A stretch of DNA of 64,000 nucleotides. Origin: Vombatus ursinus (taxonomy: Eukaryota > Chordata > Mammalia > Diprotodontia > Vombatidae). Position numbers and translations under genes: made by a program. The notes below the pieces were generated by a model. The model saw only the letters and a program-made list of their open reading frames with translations, had not been told where the DNA came from and searched no databases. The stretch spans positions 4,749,573-4,813,572 of the forward strand of contig NW_020954630.1 of assembly GCF_900497805.2 (NCBI RefSeq). The letters run 5' to 3'. Shown here piece after piece: positions 1 to 11,929 of this stretch; positions within the stretch are counted from its first letter, which is position 1; the number at the start of each line of letters is the position of its first letter.

Positions 1-912
1 GGTTGGCTTTCTTTTCATTATGTCCTATTTCCTCTCTCCTTATTCATATTTGCAAGAAATATGTGTTAATTCAGTATGACACTCATATAATTATATCTCA
101 TAGTCTAGGAACTGTGTGTTCTTCTTCTACTTGGATTTTCTTGTGTAGATTACTAGATCAACATCTTTTGAGTAGCCTTGGACCTTAGAGGAAAAAAACA
201 ACCTCATCAGAACAATACAACCAGTAAACATATGCATCTGGAGAGCTTTAGCCTCTAAAAGGCATCTCTCTAACATTTGGATTTTCTTCAAGACTTCCTG
301 CATGCCAATACAAAGTGAATATCTTTGACAAGTATATGTCTCCTTGTTTTATTTTTCTGTTGTTATTAATGATCAGAGGAACACTGAAAAAGGTTATACC
401 TCACTGAATCTTTCCTTGCATGATTTTTAACATTTATGGGAGACAGCCTTTTTTTAAGGGGAGGGGAGAAAACCTTTAGGGCCCTTTGCTCTATTGAGAA
501 AACATTTATTTGTAATCAACAAGTAAAATTTCAGGAGCTTGCATTCTCTACACCTCTTAGTCAGTTAAGGTGTTGTCTTAGAGAATGATGTATGCAAACC
601 TACTTCTTCTCTTCTCACTTTTGCATTAACAATGCTATGGCTATAGAAACTTCTCCAAAGACTTCATGAACTTGAGGAAGTTAGTTCAATAGTTGCAGCT
701 GGTGTCCTATTTTCCTTTTTTTTTTTTTAGTAGCATTGCTATTAGTGATCTTTTTCATTAAATGGCATTATGTAGGGAAAAGATGACTGGATTCAGAATC
801 AGAACAGACATGAGTTGGGATCTCGCTATCAATCCTGAAGTATTTAGCTGCAAATCCTTTGTGTCTTGTTTCTATTTAGCACAAAAATATCAATAGAAAT
901 GTGATTCCGTTA
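1..912. other. unassigned AT-rich intergenic/intronic DNA
   Basis: I see no supported gene or classifiable repeat here. There is a run of T at about 718-730. The short open frame at 3-188 has no family signature and is most likely chance. Confidence 0.4.
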
Positions 913-1182
913 TTCAGTGGAGCAGTGCATAGAGCAACAGGCCTGGAGTTAGGAAGATCTGAGTGCAAATATGGCCTCAGACACTTACTAGCTGTATGCA
1001 CCCTGGACTAGGTACTGTGTCTATCTCCTTCAGTTTCCTTATCTGTAAAATGAGGATATAGTATCTACCTCATAAGGTTGTTGTGAGGATCAACTAAGTT
1101 TGTATTTATAAAGTGCATGGTTCAATGTCTGGCACATAGTAGGCACTATATAAATATTAGCTATTATTGTTATTGTTATTAT
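913..1182 (+). repeat. MIR-like CORE-SINE, sense
   Basis: The sequence runs in the order expected of a tRNA-derived MIR-type SINE. A tRNA-like head (AGCAGTGCATAGAGCA) is followed by GGCCTCAGACACTTACTAGC, a 'cagtttccttatctgtaaaatgag' motif, a gttgttgtgaggat block and a TATTATTGTTATT tail. The long L2-like tail, about 270 bp in total, makes this one of the more complete copies in the window. Confidence 0.85.
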
Positions 1183-2154
1183 TCCAGTTGTTTATAAACT
1201 TGTCAATGATTGAACAAAAAGCTCATATTTAGTGTGGTGCCAGTGGTTAAACTAATGTTTGTAGATTATCTAATCCATAATCAACCTCCTTTTCTGCACA
1301 TCCTCCAATGTCATTGCAGAAGCAAAAGGAACAGCTCAGGACTGGAGGCTTCTTTGTATTTTACCTGTTTCATGAGTCATTATGGTGACACAATTCATTT
1401 AGTAACACACATTCTGGGTATCAACTACTGCAGAGCTGGCATGGGCTATCACTGGGGTTGTACTTGGCACCTTTCCAGTTCTGTAAGAATCTACAGGTTT
1501 TTCACTTCCTTAACCAAACCTTTGAGATCCCAGGAATGTCCCAGTAACCCCATCATCATAGGACCAACATTCTACTTTTGTGGAAGTATTTTGAAGCTTA
1601 AATTAGGGCATGTACATAAAAAGACTATGAAAGAATATAAAGTATTTTACAAATGTAGAGTATTAATTAGTGGTGTTATCCAGTTTGCTGCATTATTTAT
1701 GTACTAGGGGTTTGACTAACATCCTGGGATGTGTAGTTTAGAGGGACAAACATTCTCTTTCAGCTTTAAGAGTTATTTGTCACTATCAAAATCTTTAGGT
1801 TGGAAGTCAGACTTGAATAACAAATCAAGAATTCTTAAAGTAACATACAAAGGCTGTTAAGAGAGAGAGAAGTGTGCACCTCTGGAACTGAGCAGCAAAA
1901 GCAATGGAAATCAGCCTCCCCAGCCCTACTTCAGATTTAATAATAATAGCTGGAAAGAACTAGTGGCACCTAGACAACAGGCTAAAGGAACAAGCAAAAA
2001 GCTGTGCTGTGGTAATGAAGGGAAGGAGTGAGTTACAGGCATGTTGGAGCAGAAGAGGCGGACTAAAGCTATCTATTGCATCTGTCTCTTTGAGGACTGA
2101 ATGAAATTCCAAGAAAAGGGTTTGGTTTTCTCCCAGTTGATGTGAAAGGGAGGT
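1183..2154. other. unassigned DNA
   Basis: Nothing here is supportable as a gene. A 165-codon open frame at 1210-1707 has no domain pattern, no splice context and a composition like its surroundings, so I treat it as chance. A short GA run lies at about 1859-1870. Confidence 0.35.
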
Positions 2155-3825
2155 TCACATATTACCCGATCACCTCACCCCTTAATCCTTATCTATAAAA
2201 TTCTTGTACTTGTGATCAAAATTATGTGAAAAACTATCCCCTTTCTTCTCTCCTTTCTACCCTAAGTGTATTCCTTTTCCTTTCTCTTAAGAACATAAAA
2301 TACAATAAATCAACTCCCATACTCTCTTATTAAACTCTGTGACTCCTGATGATAATAGAGTTCTGAGGAAACACATGTATTAATCCCCCACATTATAATG
2401 GCAGTTCATCCTTGTTTATTTTATTATGATTGTTTGCTTATATTGACCATTGGTGTTGTGGTTGACTCTAGTTTTTGTATTTTAAAGTTTTCAACTCTGG
2501 TCTATTCCTCAGGATTCTTACAAGTCTTCTATTTCATTAACGGTCCTTTTCCCTCTGTAGTATTATACACATTTTTATGGGTAAGTTATTCTTGATTGTA
2601 AAGCTATATTTTTGCCTTATGACAAATCTTATCCCCAGCTGTCAACTTTATGGTGATGGCTACTAAATTTTGTATGATTTTAATTGTGGTTCCTTGATAC
2701 TTGAATTCCTTCTTTTGGTCTTCTTGAACTATTTTTTTTCTTTGACTTGAAAGTTTTGGATTTTGGCTATAATATTTCTGGGAGTTTTCATTTTGGGGTT
2801 TCTTTCAGGAGATAACAGTAGATTTTTAAAATTTTCACTTGACCTTCTAGTCTAAGAGATCTGATCAGTTTTCTTTGATAATTTCTTGAAATATGATGTT
2901 TACATACTTTTTTGGATATCACATTCAAATAGTTCAATGATTCTTAAATTATGTCTCTTTTATATGGTTTTCAGGCCAATTGTTGAAAGTGCTTTATTTT
3001 TTTCTCTTTTGGCTTTATATTAACATTTTGTTGTCTCATGGAGTTACTAACTTCTGCATGATTGATTCTGATTTTCAAAGGGGTGTTATTTGGATAAAGT
3101 TGTGTACCTGTCATTCCTAGCAATTAATTCTCTTTCCATTCTTTCTTCCATAGCTATCATTTCTTTTCCCATTTCTGCCCCCATCTCTCATTTCTATTTG
3201 TAATTTTTTCTAGTGTTCTCATTTCATTTAATACCCCCTTTTAAATTTCTCATTTCATCACTAGTTGAACTTGTGTTAACGCTGTGTTTTTCTTTGAAAG
3301 TTTGCTTGTACATGTTTTAGAATCATTCACTTACTTTCTTTTTGGGGTTTGTGTTTTTAGCATCCCTGACATCATAATTACTATCTTCTTCCTCCCTCTT
3401 TCTCTTTTCTCCTTCCTCCTTCTCCTCTTCTTCTTCCTTCTCCTCCTCTTCTTCCTCCTCCTCTTCATCATCATCATCTTCTTTTTTTTCTTTTTCTCTT
3501 GCTCATTCTTACAGCTTTACTTTCTGACTTCATATTTTTGGTAGGGCTAAGCATTTTGGAGTCCTGGAAGGAAGATTTGTGCTATTCTTGGCACTACTTT
3601 GTGTTCTCTTGTGCCTTCCTGCTGCTTTCTCTGAATATTGAACATTATACTATTCTGGAACCTCAGGGACATCTCAGGCTAGGCACTTAGAATATTTCAA
3701 TGCACCTAAAGTGGTCTGATTTAGGATACTGTATGAACACTTCTGTCCTGCCCTATCCCTGCTCATTATGAACTCTATAAGTTCCTAATGTGAGTTTCAG
3801 TCTTTGCAATACAACTGTGGGCTTG
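2155..3825 (-). mobile_element. HAL1/L1-like LINE copy A, antisense: 3' UTR, ORF1 and start of 5' UTR
   Basis: This stretch is collinear with the better preserved element at 46.97-50.0 kb. Shared blocks include the region after ORF1 (2395-2540 against about 47990-48135), the ORF1 C-terminal segment (about 2600-2900 against 48180-48500) and the pyrimidine-rich segment beyond it. Read on the minus strand, ORF1 starts near 3506 and runs down to about 2540. It is heavily decayed, with no long frame. The sequence after ORF1 does not look like ORF2 (endonuclease/RT) and is shared by both copies. That matches HAL1 elements, which are L1 derivatives with ORF1 only and are known from marsupials. The 5' UTR seems to resume at about 6470. 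The lower boundary is uncertain. Confidence 0.6.
3390..3500. repeat. CTT/CTC/CAT pyrimidine-rich triplet repeat in HAL1 ORF1 N-terminal region
   Basis: About 110 bp of CTT, CCT and CAT triplets, with a T-rich end at about 3480-3495. On the minus strand this is a GAA/GAG/GAT array lying just inside the ORF1 start of HAL1 copy A. In one frame it would read as a Glu/Asp/Lys-rich stretch. Copy B lacks such an array at the matching place (about 49000-49125), so it is probably a microsatellite expansion in this copy. Confidence 0.75.
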
Positions 3826-3828
3826 TCC

Positions 3829-6460
3829 CGGTTATAGCTCTGATGGTTGGTTGTTGTCCTTCATTCTCAAAGAGGACCAAAATGACATCACTAAGTTGGG
3901 GTCAATGTATAGTGTGTCCAACTTTGGCTGATCAGACCAATATGATCTTGAAAGACTTTACCATAGGTTGGGCAGAAATAGTCTATTTGAACATTTGGGA
4001 TGGAGATGTCTCTAAATTTGTGCATCTCACGTTGCTTTTGAGCTACTGAATTCTGGTTTGCTTACAGAACACCATGGCTTCTTTGGTGCAGACATATCAT
4101 GCTGGATAGTCCTATGCTATTGTCTCCCAGGCTCACAATTGATACCAAAGTTCTTCAAAAACACATTTAGAGTGTCCTTGTATCATTTCTTCTGACCTCC
4201 ATGTGAATGCTTGCCTTATGTGAGTTTAGGCAAACATGCATTTGGCATTTGAACAATGTGACCAGCCCATCAGAGTTGCACTCTGCAGTAGAGTTTGAAT
4301 GCTTGGCAGTTCAGCTGAAGAAAAGACCTCAGTGTCCAGTACCTTATTTTGTCAGATGATCTTCAGTATTTTCTTGAGGCAATTAAAATGGAAGCAATTC
4401 AACTTCCTGGCCTGGCACTGGTATACTGTCCAGGTTTCACAAGCATACTCATTGAGGTCAGCATAACAGCTCTGTAGACCTTCAGTTTGGTAGGCAGCCT
4501 AATACCTCTTCTCTCTCACATTTTCCTTTGGAGCCTCCCAAACACTGAGCTAGCCCTGGTAATGCATATGTCAGCCTCATTATCAGTGTGTACATCTCTG
4601 GAAAGTACATTACCAAGGTAAGTGAACTTATCCACAGCACTCATAACTTCTCCATTTGCTGTACCCAATGATTCCACATATGGATGGTGTAGTGGTGGCT
4701 GGTGGAGAACCTCTCTTTTCTTGGTGTTAATTGTCAGGCCAAAATTAATACAAGTGGCAGATAATCAATCCATACTTTGTTGTATGTTAGAGGCTGCATT
4801 GAGTGCACCACCATCTGTGAACAAAAAAATTATGGACCAGCTCTCCCTACACTTTAGTCTTGACTTTTAGCCTTTTCAAGTTAAATCCTTTTCCATCAGT
4901 GTAGTAGATGACCTTGAGGTGATTTTTGTCCTCATTGAAAGCATCCAACAACATCTCTGAAAAGATCATGCTACAAAGCATGGGGCAAGCACAAAGCCCT
5001 GTTTCACTCCATTGGTGACTGGGAAAGCACAAGAGCATTGTGCATTATCCAGAGACTATGCCAGCATGACATCATGGAACTGGCATACAATATTGATGAA
5101 CTTCTGCAGGCAACCAAATTTTGCCGTGATCTTCCCCAAGCCCTCATGACTGACAGGAGGAAAGGCCTTGGTCATATTGATGAACATTGTGTATAGACCT
5201 TTGTTCTGCTTCTGGCATTTCTCCTGGAGTTGCTGGGCAGCAAACACCACATTGACAGCTCCTCTGCCCTTTCTGAAAGCACACTGACTCTCAGGTAGAT
5301 GACCATCTTCCAAGTGAAGGACTCTAACAAGAATCTTAATGGCATTGACTAATAGAGAGACCCCACTGTGATTGTCACAGGACAATCTGTTTTCTTTTCC
5401 TTTATAGAAATGGACAACGGAGGTATCCTTAATCTCCTGGGGGATAGCATCCTCTTGCTATATAACCCAGAAGATTTTAGTCTGCTTTTGTATGAGCAGT
5501 GGACCTCCTGCCTTGTAAATGTCTTTTGGAATGGAATCAGTACTAGGCACTTTGCCACGGGAGAGGAGCCTAATGGCATTCAAGACCTCTTCTTCAGTTA
5601 GAAGTTTGGCTGGAGAGAGATCGACTTCAACATGAGATATACGATCAATGGCTTCAGCATTGATTGATTTTGGTCTGTTGAAAACACTATGGAAGTGCCC
5701 ATATCTCCAGGATCACATCCTTATCATTGCTCAGTGTGCCTCTATCAGTGTTGAGTAGTTGAGATGCACCATAGGTCTTTGGTCCATAAATAGCTTTCGA
5801 GGCATTATAGAAACACTTTTGTTGTAACTATCAGCATTAAACTGAATTTCATCTGCCTTGTTACTGAACCAAGAATCTTGCATCTCTCTAAGCTTCACTT
5901 GCACTTTATTTTTTATGTTATTGAATGCTGCCTTCTTAGAAATGGGTGAACTATCCTGGTGGTAAACCCTGCAAAGTTCTTGTTTTTCATTTAGTAGCTT
6001 TGAATTTCCCCATCATTTTCATCAAACCAATCCTGATGTTTGTGAGTATTCTGGCCCAGATGAGTAAATGTGGCACTGTACATCAAACCTCTTGAAAGCA
6101 GCCCACTCCTTTTCTGCTCCACTGTTGCCAGCTGTGTGTTGGTTCAGCTTTCTCTCCAAGTCATCATCAAACTGTTCCAGCATGGAGAAGTCCTCTAATT
6201 TGTTGACATTAAGCCACATCCACCTGTTCTTCCAGGGAAAGCCTTCACATGCATACTTGAGGTAGACAGCCCTCTAACTCACCAAGGGGTTTAAAGCCCA
6301 TTGGTTACCCTCAATCTGATTTAGCTGTCTACTGAAATGGTTGTACTGGGATGTGACCACTGGACATATTACAGTCTCTTGGAGCCACAGGTGAGAATTA
6401 GGTGGTAGGTAGACACCAAAGGTACAAAGAAAACCTGAAAAAAAGGCCTAAGCAGCCATC
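3829..6460 (-). mobile_element. RTE-like non-LTR retrotransposon, antisense, 5'-truncated and decayed
   Basis: The minus strand encodes pieces of a LINE reverse transcriptase. At 5385-5056 there is NHSGVSLL, then PESQCAFRKGRG, then QLQEKCQKQNKGLYTMF and an MTKAF block. Next, at about 5038-4847, is a segment resembling KQGCVLAP/LFS followed by YTDGKGFNLKRL. The catalytic FADD box appears at about 4815 as FTDG, so the active site is lost. The C-terminal end (about 3980-3900) reads FCPTYGKVF then HIGLISQSWTH, a decayed C2H2 zinc finger typical of the tail of this LINE group. The upstream linker (6219-6022) contains KEWAAFKR. No endonuclease domain is visible, so the copy is 5'-truncated, with several frame breaks. 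I recognise the protein pattern, but the clade (RTE-like or RTE-X-like) is from memory. Confidence 0.75.
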
Positions 6461-6469
6461 TTGCCAGGG

Positions 6470-7165
6470 ATACTAGTCTTCCCTGCACACCAGCACACCC
6501 CAGAGATGTGATAGACTGCTGCTGGACTCTGCCATTGTCAGCCATCTGGAAAGTCTGGCAGGTTCAGAGTGGTAGAATTTCAGGCTCCCATTAGGTTTAA
6601 ACATCCCACCTTAGTTATTCTACTGCAGGCTTCAGCCTTGGTTGGGGGCTGGATCTGAGATTCCATTCTCCTCTCGGAGTCAGAACCATGAAACACTTCT
6701 TTCATTCTGTATTTGCCCTTCACTCAGGATACAGCTTGGGGCAGTGACCACTTCTAGCCCTGGACTACCAGCCCAAGGTCCTGCTTTCCTCTACAGTTTA
6801 CATTGAATTTGTGATTCTGCACTGGCTAGTAAACAGCAGAGCTGCCAGTTAGCACCTTTGCCTGCCCCTGAACAAGGGCAGACTCCTCTATGTAAGTCTG
6901 AAACTCCTTGCTGTGGTACACAGCCATAAGCAGGCCCTCATTCTGTCTCCTGAGCTCCTGTCTAGATCCCCTCCCCATGGTTGACAGACCTTTCTGTCTA
7001 TCTCCCTATGCTGGGTTAGAAAATGACTCACTGTGATTTTTTTTTTTGGCGGTGCAGTGGTGGTCAGAACTTGGTTTGTTACATTTTCTAGATTTTTGTT
7101 GAATGATTGTGGGGAAAGAGCTGGATGCTACTTCTTGCTAGTTTCTCTGTTGTCTACCAGAAAAG
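6470..7165 (-). mobile_element. probable continuation of HAL1/L1 copy A 5' UTR, antisense
   Basis: This stretch is more GC-rich than its surroundings. It has the feel of an antisense L1 5' UTR: a 'gccatctt'-like start, many CTG/CCAG blocks, 'ctgtctcctgagctcctgtctag', and an end near 7165 with 'gctagtttctctgttgtctacc'. If joined to 3507-3825, the 5' UTR would total roughly 1 kb. That is comparable to the roughly 870 bp 5' UTR of copy B (49128-49998). The RTE-like LINE between them would then be a later insertion. I did not find a clean target-site duplication. Confidence 0.45.
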
Positions 7166-9020
7166 ATTTAGGTAAAGAATATTGCCTAACCATAAAGAGC
7201 TAAGGGATTGGCTAGCGATAAATATAAATTTAAATTAGGTCAGAACTAAATCATACTCTGAACTTTTCGTTGAAAGTAAACCCCATAAAGCGACAGAGTA
7301 GGTGACCAAGTAGACCTGAGGGGTTATTTTATTGCCTCTAGGATAAAAATAAGCTATACATTATAATAGGCGATGGGGTATTCAATGTCCAGAGACAAAG
7401 GGGATAGGGAGGAGAGGGCTGTAATGCCCACAGCCATTAGTGTTGAATTTATAAAGTATAAACAGGGCAAAACAAAAAAAAAATTCATCACTTGGTTCAC
7501 TTAGAGTTCTTAAGAGTATGTCAGATGTGAGATTTGGAACAAGGTGGTAGGAAGATAAAGAATAAATCAGAACTAAAATTGCATTTTTCCATCAAGTTAT
7601 TTTTTTCTTGGATGGATTCTAAAGGAAAATGATTGATATCCACTTTGGCAAGACCATAACTTCCAGTATTCAGTTTAAAGGAACTTCAGTGCTATTTTTT
7701 TTCTTTCTCATGATAATATGGTGATTACCTGAATACTACATTCTAAGAGATAGCTAGGCTAGAAATGAACCTTTAATGGTCAAAATTTGCCCTAATGAAA
7801 TTCTAAACTTTAAAACAAAATGTTCTGATGATTCATTTTACTTCCTTTACAAATAAAAAAATACTTATTGGTCATTTTATGCCTTATGAAATGTGATATA
7901 TATGTATATGTAATATAATATAATAGTTTTTACACTCCATTTTATGAATAGTCTTTTCTGTTAAAAATTACTTTGAAATTCTCCTCACAGTAGCTACTAT
8001 CCCATTTTTGTTACTTTTGGTCTTTACTTGTCATGGCCAAGGATGATAGTTATCAGGGATTCAAGAACAATGAGAACTTCATCAGTATTTTCTAACAACC
8101 TCTCAAATTTACATCCCCGCTTCCTAAATTGTCTTAATTCACCCCCTATTCTTCAAGTCCCTGAGGTTTGAAACCCTAGAATAAGCTTAGTCTCTTCCAT
8201 CCTCCCAAAACATTCAGCTCCCTTTCCTTGATAATTTTCCAAATTGTACCTCTCTGTGGCATTTGCTGTTGCTTAGGAAGTTTGAATTTTCATGGCAAGC
8301 TTTCTAAACTTGCTGTTTTTTCACTTGCTAGCCTTGGTACTACCATTTACTGTCTTGGGTATAGCTACGTAGTTCAACTAAGTAGTTGTTTTTTTTTTTT
8401 TTTTAAGTGTGGATAATTGAGGAGATAATTGAATACAGCAATATTCCAGTCACTTTAGCTTTTCTATTAAGTTACAAGTCTTAGAATAACAACATATTAA
8501 TTCCAAATTTTGTTTGGCTATGAGTGTGATCTGGTAACATATGCCGTTCTGCAGATAGCTATGGTTGATTTATTTGTTTGATCCAGTTTCTTTTTGTAAA
8601 CAGTGGAATAAACAATTTAGAAGGTAGTTTAAAGAAATACAAACTCCAGAATAAAATTTCAGTACTCCTATCACCAAAATTCAAGTATTTGTCAGTAAAA
8701 AAGCAATCAACCTTTTTCTTAGAGTATAGCTCTAGTTTGGGACAGTGATTTTAAAAATAATTCAAATTAAGTTATTTTTTTCCAATTTACAAAAATCTAT
8801 TTTCTCTCTTTCTCTTCCCCTTATTTTGAAAAAAAAAGACCTTGTAAGAAATATGTTTAGTTAAACAAAACATATTCCTGCATTGATCATGTATAGATTA
8901 TAGATATAAGTATAGATAAATGTGTAAGTATAGATATGGACATGGATATCTGTGTATCTTAGGTTTGAAACTTTCTCGGGTTGAAAAATTATGCTGAAAA
9001 GATAATCGACTACACAGATG
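7166..9020. other. unassigned AT-rich DNA with short simple repeats
   Basis: No gene is visible. Minor low-complexity tracts include a TA-rich patch at about 7895-7925 and a T17 run at about 8388-8404, followed by scattered GATA/TATA-rich sequence at 8890-8960. Confidence 0.35.
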
Positions 9021-9024
9021 TAGA

Positions 9025-9225
9025 GCTAGTAAAGACTTTTAGAGGCCATCTATTGAAATACTTTTTTTTAATGGACAAGGAAATTGAGACCTAGGGAGGT
9101 CTTGGTGACCTGTACAAAATTTTATAAGTAGGAAGCCAAAGAGACAGGATTTGAATTTAGGTCCTTTGATTATAACACCAATTCTGTTGCCATTGCAGTA
9201 TGGATTTAAAGCCAAAGCTGTATCT
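9025..9225 (-). repeat. MIR3-like SINE, antisense
   Basis: It contains degenerate versions of the usual antisense MIR3-type string. A 'ggccatctattgaaatac' start is followed by 'aaggaaattgagacc', a 'gacctgtacaaa' spacer and 'aggatttgaatttaggtcc'. Length and motif order fit; divergence is high. Confidence 0.65.
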
Positions 9226-9344
9226 CCCATATACTACGCTGCTGAGTGACAACAAATTTTACTTTTAGAGGTTTCTTAGTGTTAGGATGATTTTTCTTTC
9301 TTAAATCAAGCTGAAATTTATCTCTATAACTTCAACTTGATTTC

Positions 9345-9705
9345 CTTATGGTTTGCTCACATCATCATTCAAGGCCTGGCTCAGGTCTCACTTAAAAAGA
9401 CTTCCATGATGACAGAAGTTCACTTATTTTGTTTCTTACTTTCTTACTTATTTATTATTTACTATTACTTACTTATTATGCAGTTATTATCTACATTGTT
9501 ACAAAACCCTTGTGTATACATTTCTGTTCTCCATTTGACTATACCTAGCCATATTAGATTATTATATAATACTGTATTTTTCATGTGTAAACCTCTTGCC
9601 TATCCAAAATAGTAAGATCCTTGTTAAGAAGCACTGTGGCTTATGCTTTTTTACACCCTGTAGCACCTACCACAGGGATAGGGACAGAGTAAACATGGTT
9701 ATCAT
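9345..9705 (+). repeat. L2 LINE 3' end
   Basis: The 'tcaaggcctggctcaggtct' motif, a 'cttccatgatga' block, then a long AT-rich stretch and 'cctgtagcacctaccacagg' reproduce the L2 3' region in order. A 91-codon open frame here (9337-9612) is simply within this repeat. Confidence 0.65.
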
Positions 9706-9969
9706 TAATGATTATTCTTCACATTAGAAATGTAGATAGAGTCTAGATTCTTTAGGTTGCTGATTGTTCTTCCTTCCAAAGGACAATAAGAATATTTGGT
9801 CTTTATAGTACATTCATTACCAAAGGCCTCTTTACAGATATTCTTTTTTGCTAGATCCTTCTTTGGGTTATTTATGTACAAATTTGGTAATTTCATGTTG
9901 GTCATGAGGTAATTATTACAAATATGTTTTATGGTGAGTATATTAATATCCCTCTCTAGGCCTAAAAGC

Positions 9970-9997
9970 TTTTAGTTAGTTAGTTAGTTAGTTAGTT
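9970..9997. repeat. (TTAG)n microsatellite
   Basis: About seven perfect TTAG units directly after AAAGCTTT. The tract is too short and lies in the interior of a sequence block, so I do not read it as an interstitial telomere. Confidence 0.9.
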
Positions 9998-10284
9998 TTG
10001 CATTCAGTAATTCCTGTCCATAAGTGCTTAGTCATTTCCCTAACATAACAGGTCCCACATGGACCCTTAAGTATATATACTGCACAACTGATTCAGTAGT
10101 CAATGTGAAATGTAGAGAGACTTTATTTTGCCTAAATAATAGTAGGGTCTATTACTCCTAAACATATTTTTGAAGTTAATGTTGATAGGCAATTCACTGG
10201 TCTAAATTCTTCACATTGTCTCTTCTGTACTGGTCAACACTAGAAGAATTTTACTTCTTTTGTTCTATATTAAGATAACTCAGA

Positions 10285-10450
10285 AAGAACCCTGGTGTAA
10301 ATGTCAGGAACCTAGTTCTCTAAATCTCACTTCTGCTACTTCTCAGTCATGGACAAGTCACTAAACCTATGAGTTGCAGCTTTCTCATTTTTCAAATAAG
10401 GGGTTATGTTTGAGCAAATATTTAAGGTCCATTCTAGCTCCCAAGATGCC
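10285..10450 (+). repeat. MIR-like SINE, sense
   Basis: The order 'aaccctggtgtaaatgtcag', 'cttctgctacttctcag', 'gacaagtcactaaacct', 'ctttctcatttttcaaataa' and 'gtccattctagctcc' is a diverged MIR core and tail. Confidence 0.7.
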
Positions 10451-10964
10451 AGTGCACACATAATGGAAGATGGGGAAAGAATCTCCCTGATTGCCATGGT
10501 AGAGAAGCAGAAAAATCCTGCTTTTTTAGAAAAAATTGTTTTCTAAATGGTTTGAAGACACCTTGTACTTTGGAATTTATAAAGTGCCTTTAGTTCCTTG
10601 GTCAGAAGGTGCTACAGAAGTGCAAAAACGGTGATACCAAAAGCAGAGAATTCATATCCTTAGCTGACATTTCCTAAGCTGCTGATTCCTATCTGAAAGG
10701 ATTAGAGCTAGATAGCAAGGGCAAGGAAATGAAAATGTGAAAAACAAAAGGTAACATAGGGGATTGAGGAACGAACAGGAGATGTTTTCCTAACAAGATT
10801 CTTTTTTCTCTATTCCTATTTTGGCAAAATGATGCACAATGATGGGCAAAACTCTTCTGACTGTGTCTTCCCACTGAAGTCAGAAAGGTTAATTTATGAA
10901 ACTATTGATAACTTCTCAGATATATATGCCCAAAGTATATATCTTGAAACTGTCAAGATCTAGT

Positions 10965-11006
10965 TTTTTTATTATATCTGCCATATTTTTTATTATATCT
11001 GCCATA
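10965..11006. repeat. perfect 21-bp tandem duplication
   Basis: Two identical 21-bp units, each six Ts followed by ATTATATCTGCCATA, lie head to tail at 10965-10985 and 10986-11006. The identity implies a young local duplication. No function is implied. Confidence 0.9.
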
Positions 11007-11294
11007 GAGTGAAGTAGTAGTAGATTTTACACAAAATGGTGAATAACCCCCAAACTATTGCTGTTTAGTTTTATGTCCCATTATCCTTTTCTCAGAGTGG
11101 GATTGGTATCTGTTTATTTTATTTATTTCAACATTCTCTCAACATAGCAATGATTGAAATTGGAAGACAACCAAGAAACATTCCAGGTACCGACAGAAGA
11201 GGAAAGTGGTATTATAAAATATCAGTGAATAATGTCTGGTGTAGGTAATTCCACATAGACATAGGTGGTTGATTAAGAGGATGAGTGAAAGTTA

Positions 11295-11830
11295 CCTCTT
11301 ACTTTAACTATTATAATAGCTTTCCATTTGGTCTTCTTAATTCTAATATTGCTTTTCAAATGCATCTTCCAAACAGGTGCCAAAACAGTCTTCCTTAAGC
11401 CCTGGCAAAACCATGTCACATCCCTATTCAAAAATCTTCAGTAGTTCCCTATTAACCCTGGGATAAAATACAAACTCATTTAAAGCCCTCCTCAATCTAG
11501 CTCACATCTACCTTACTGAACAGTTTAGATTGTTTCTCTTACATATTCTGTGTTCCAGCCAAACTGAGCTACATGCTGGTCCTAGAATATGGCATTCAAC
11601 CTTCTGACTCCTTGGCTTTCCATAGGCTACCTCCCATGCCTGTAATATACTCTTTCTCCTTCCCTCCAAAGTCCTCTACCCATTGAATCTTCATTCAGTG
11701 TTCAACTTAGATGTTAACTCCTATGAAAAGCCTTCTTTGGGAACTCCCCAATCTCTTCTCAAATGACCTTTCATTTACTTATTTTTTAATTTAAATATAT
11801 TTAAATGTTCATGTCATTGTTATATCCCAC
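11295..11830 (+). repeat. L2 LINE 3' end, about 530 bp
   Basis: A long collinear match to the L2 consensus pattern. It has 'caaaaatcttcagtagttcc', 'ctattaaccctgggataaaa', 'aaagccctcctcaatctagc', 'gttccagccaaactgagct', 'cttctttgggaactcccc' and a final AT-rich part. It is among the best-preserved L2 fragments here. Confidence 0.85.
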
Positions 11831-11929
11831 TGACTCACCTCTGCCAGAACCCAACCTTGTAACAAATAAGTATTAAACCAATGAAAAAAAAAACAACAAA
11901 AAAATCCATTAAACATGCCTCTTTTAGAA

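Noticed and set aside
1210-1707. 165-codon open frame
   Set aside because: No domain pattern, no splice sites or promoter nearby, and AT-rich composition equal to the flanks; a chance frame is likely at this length in 64 kb.
9970-9997. Interstitial telomeric repeat
   Set aside because: The unit is TTAG, not TTAGGG; an ordinary microsatellite.
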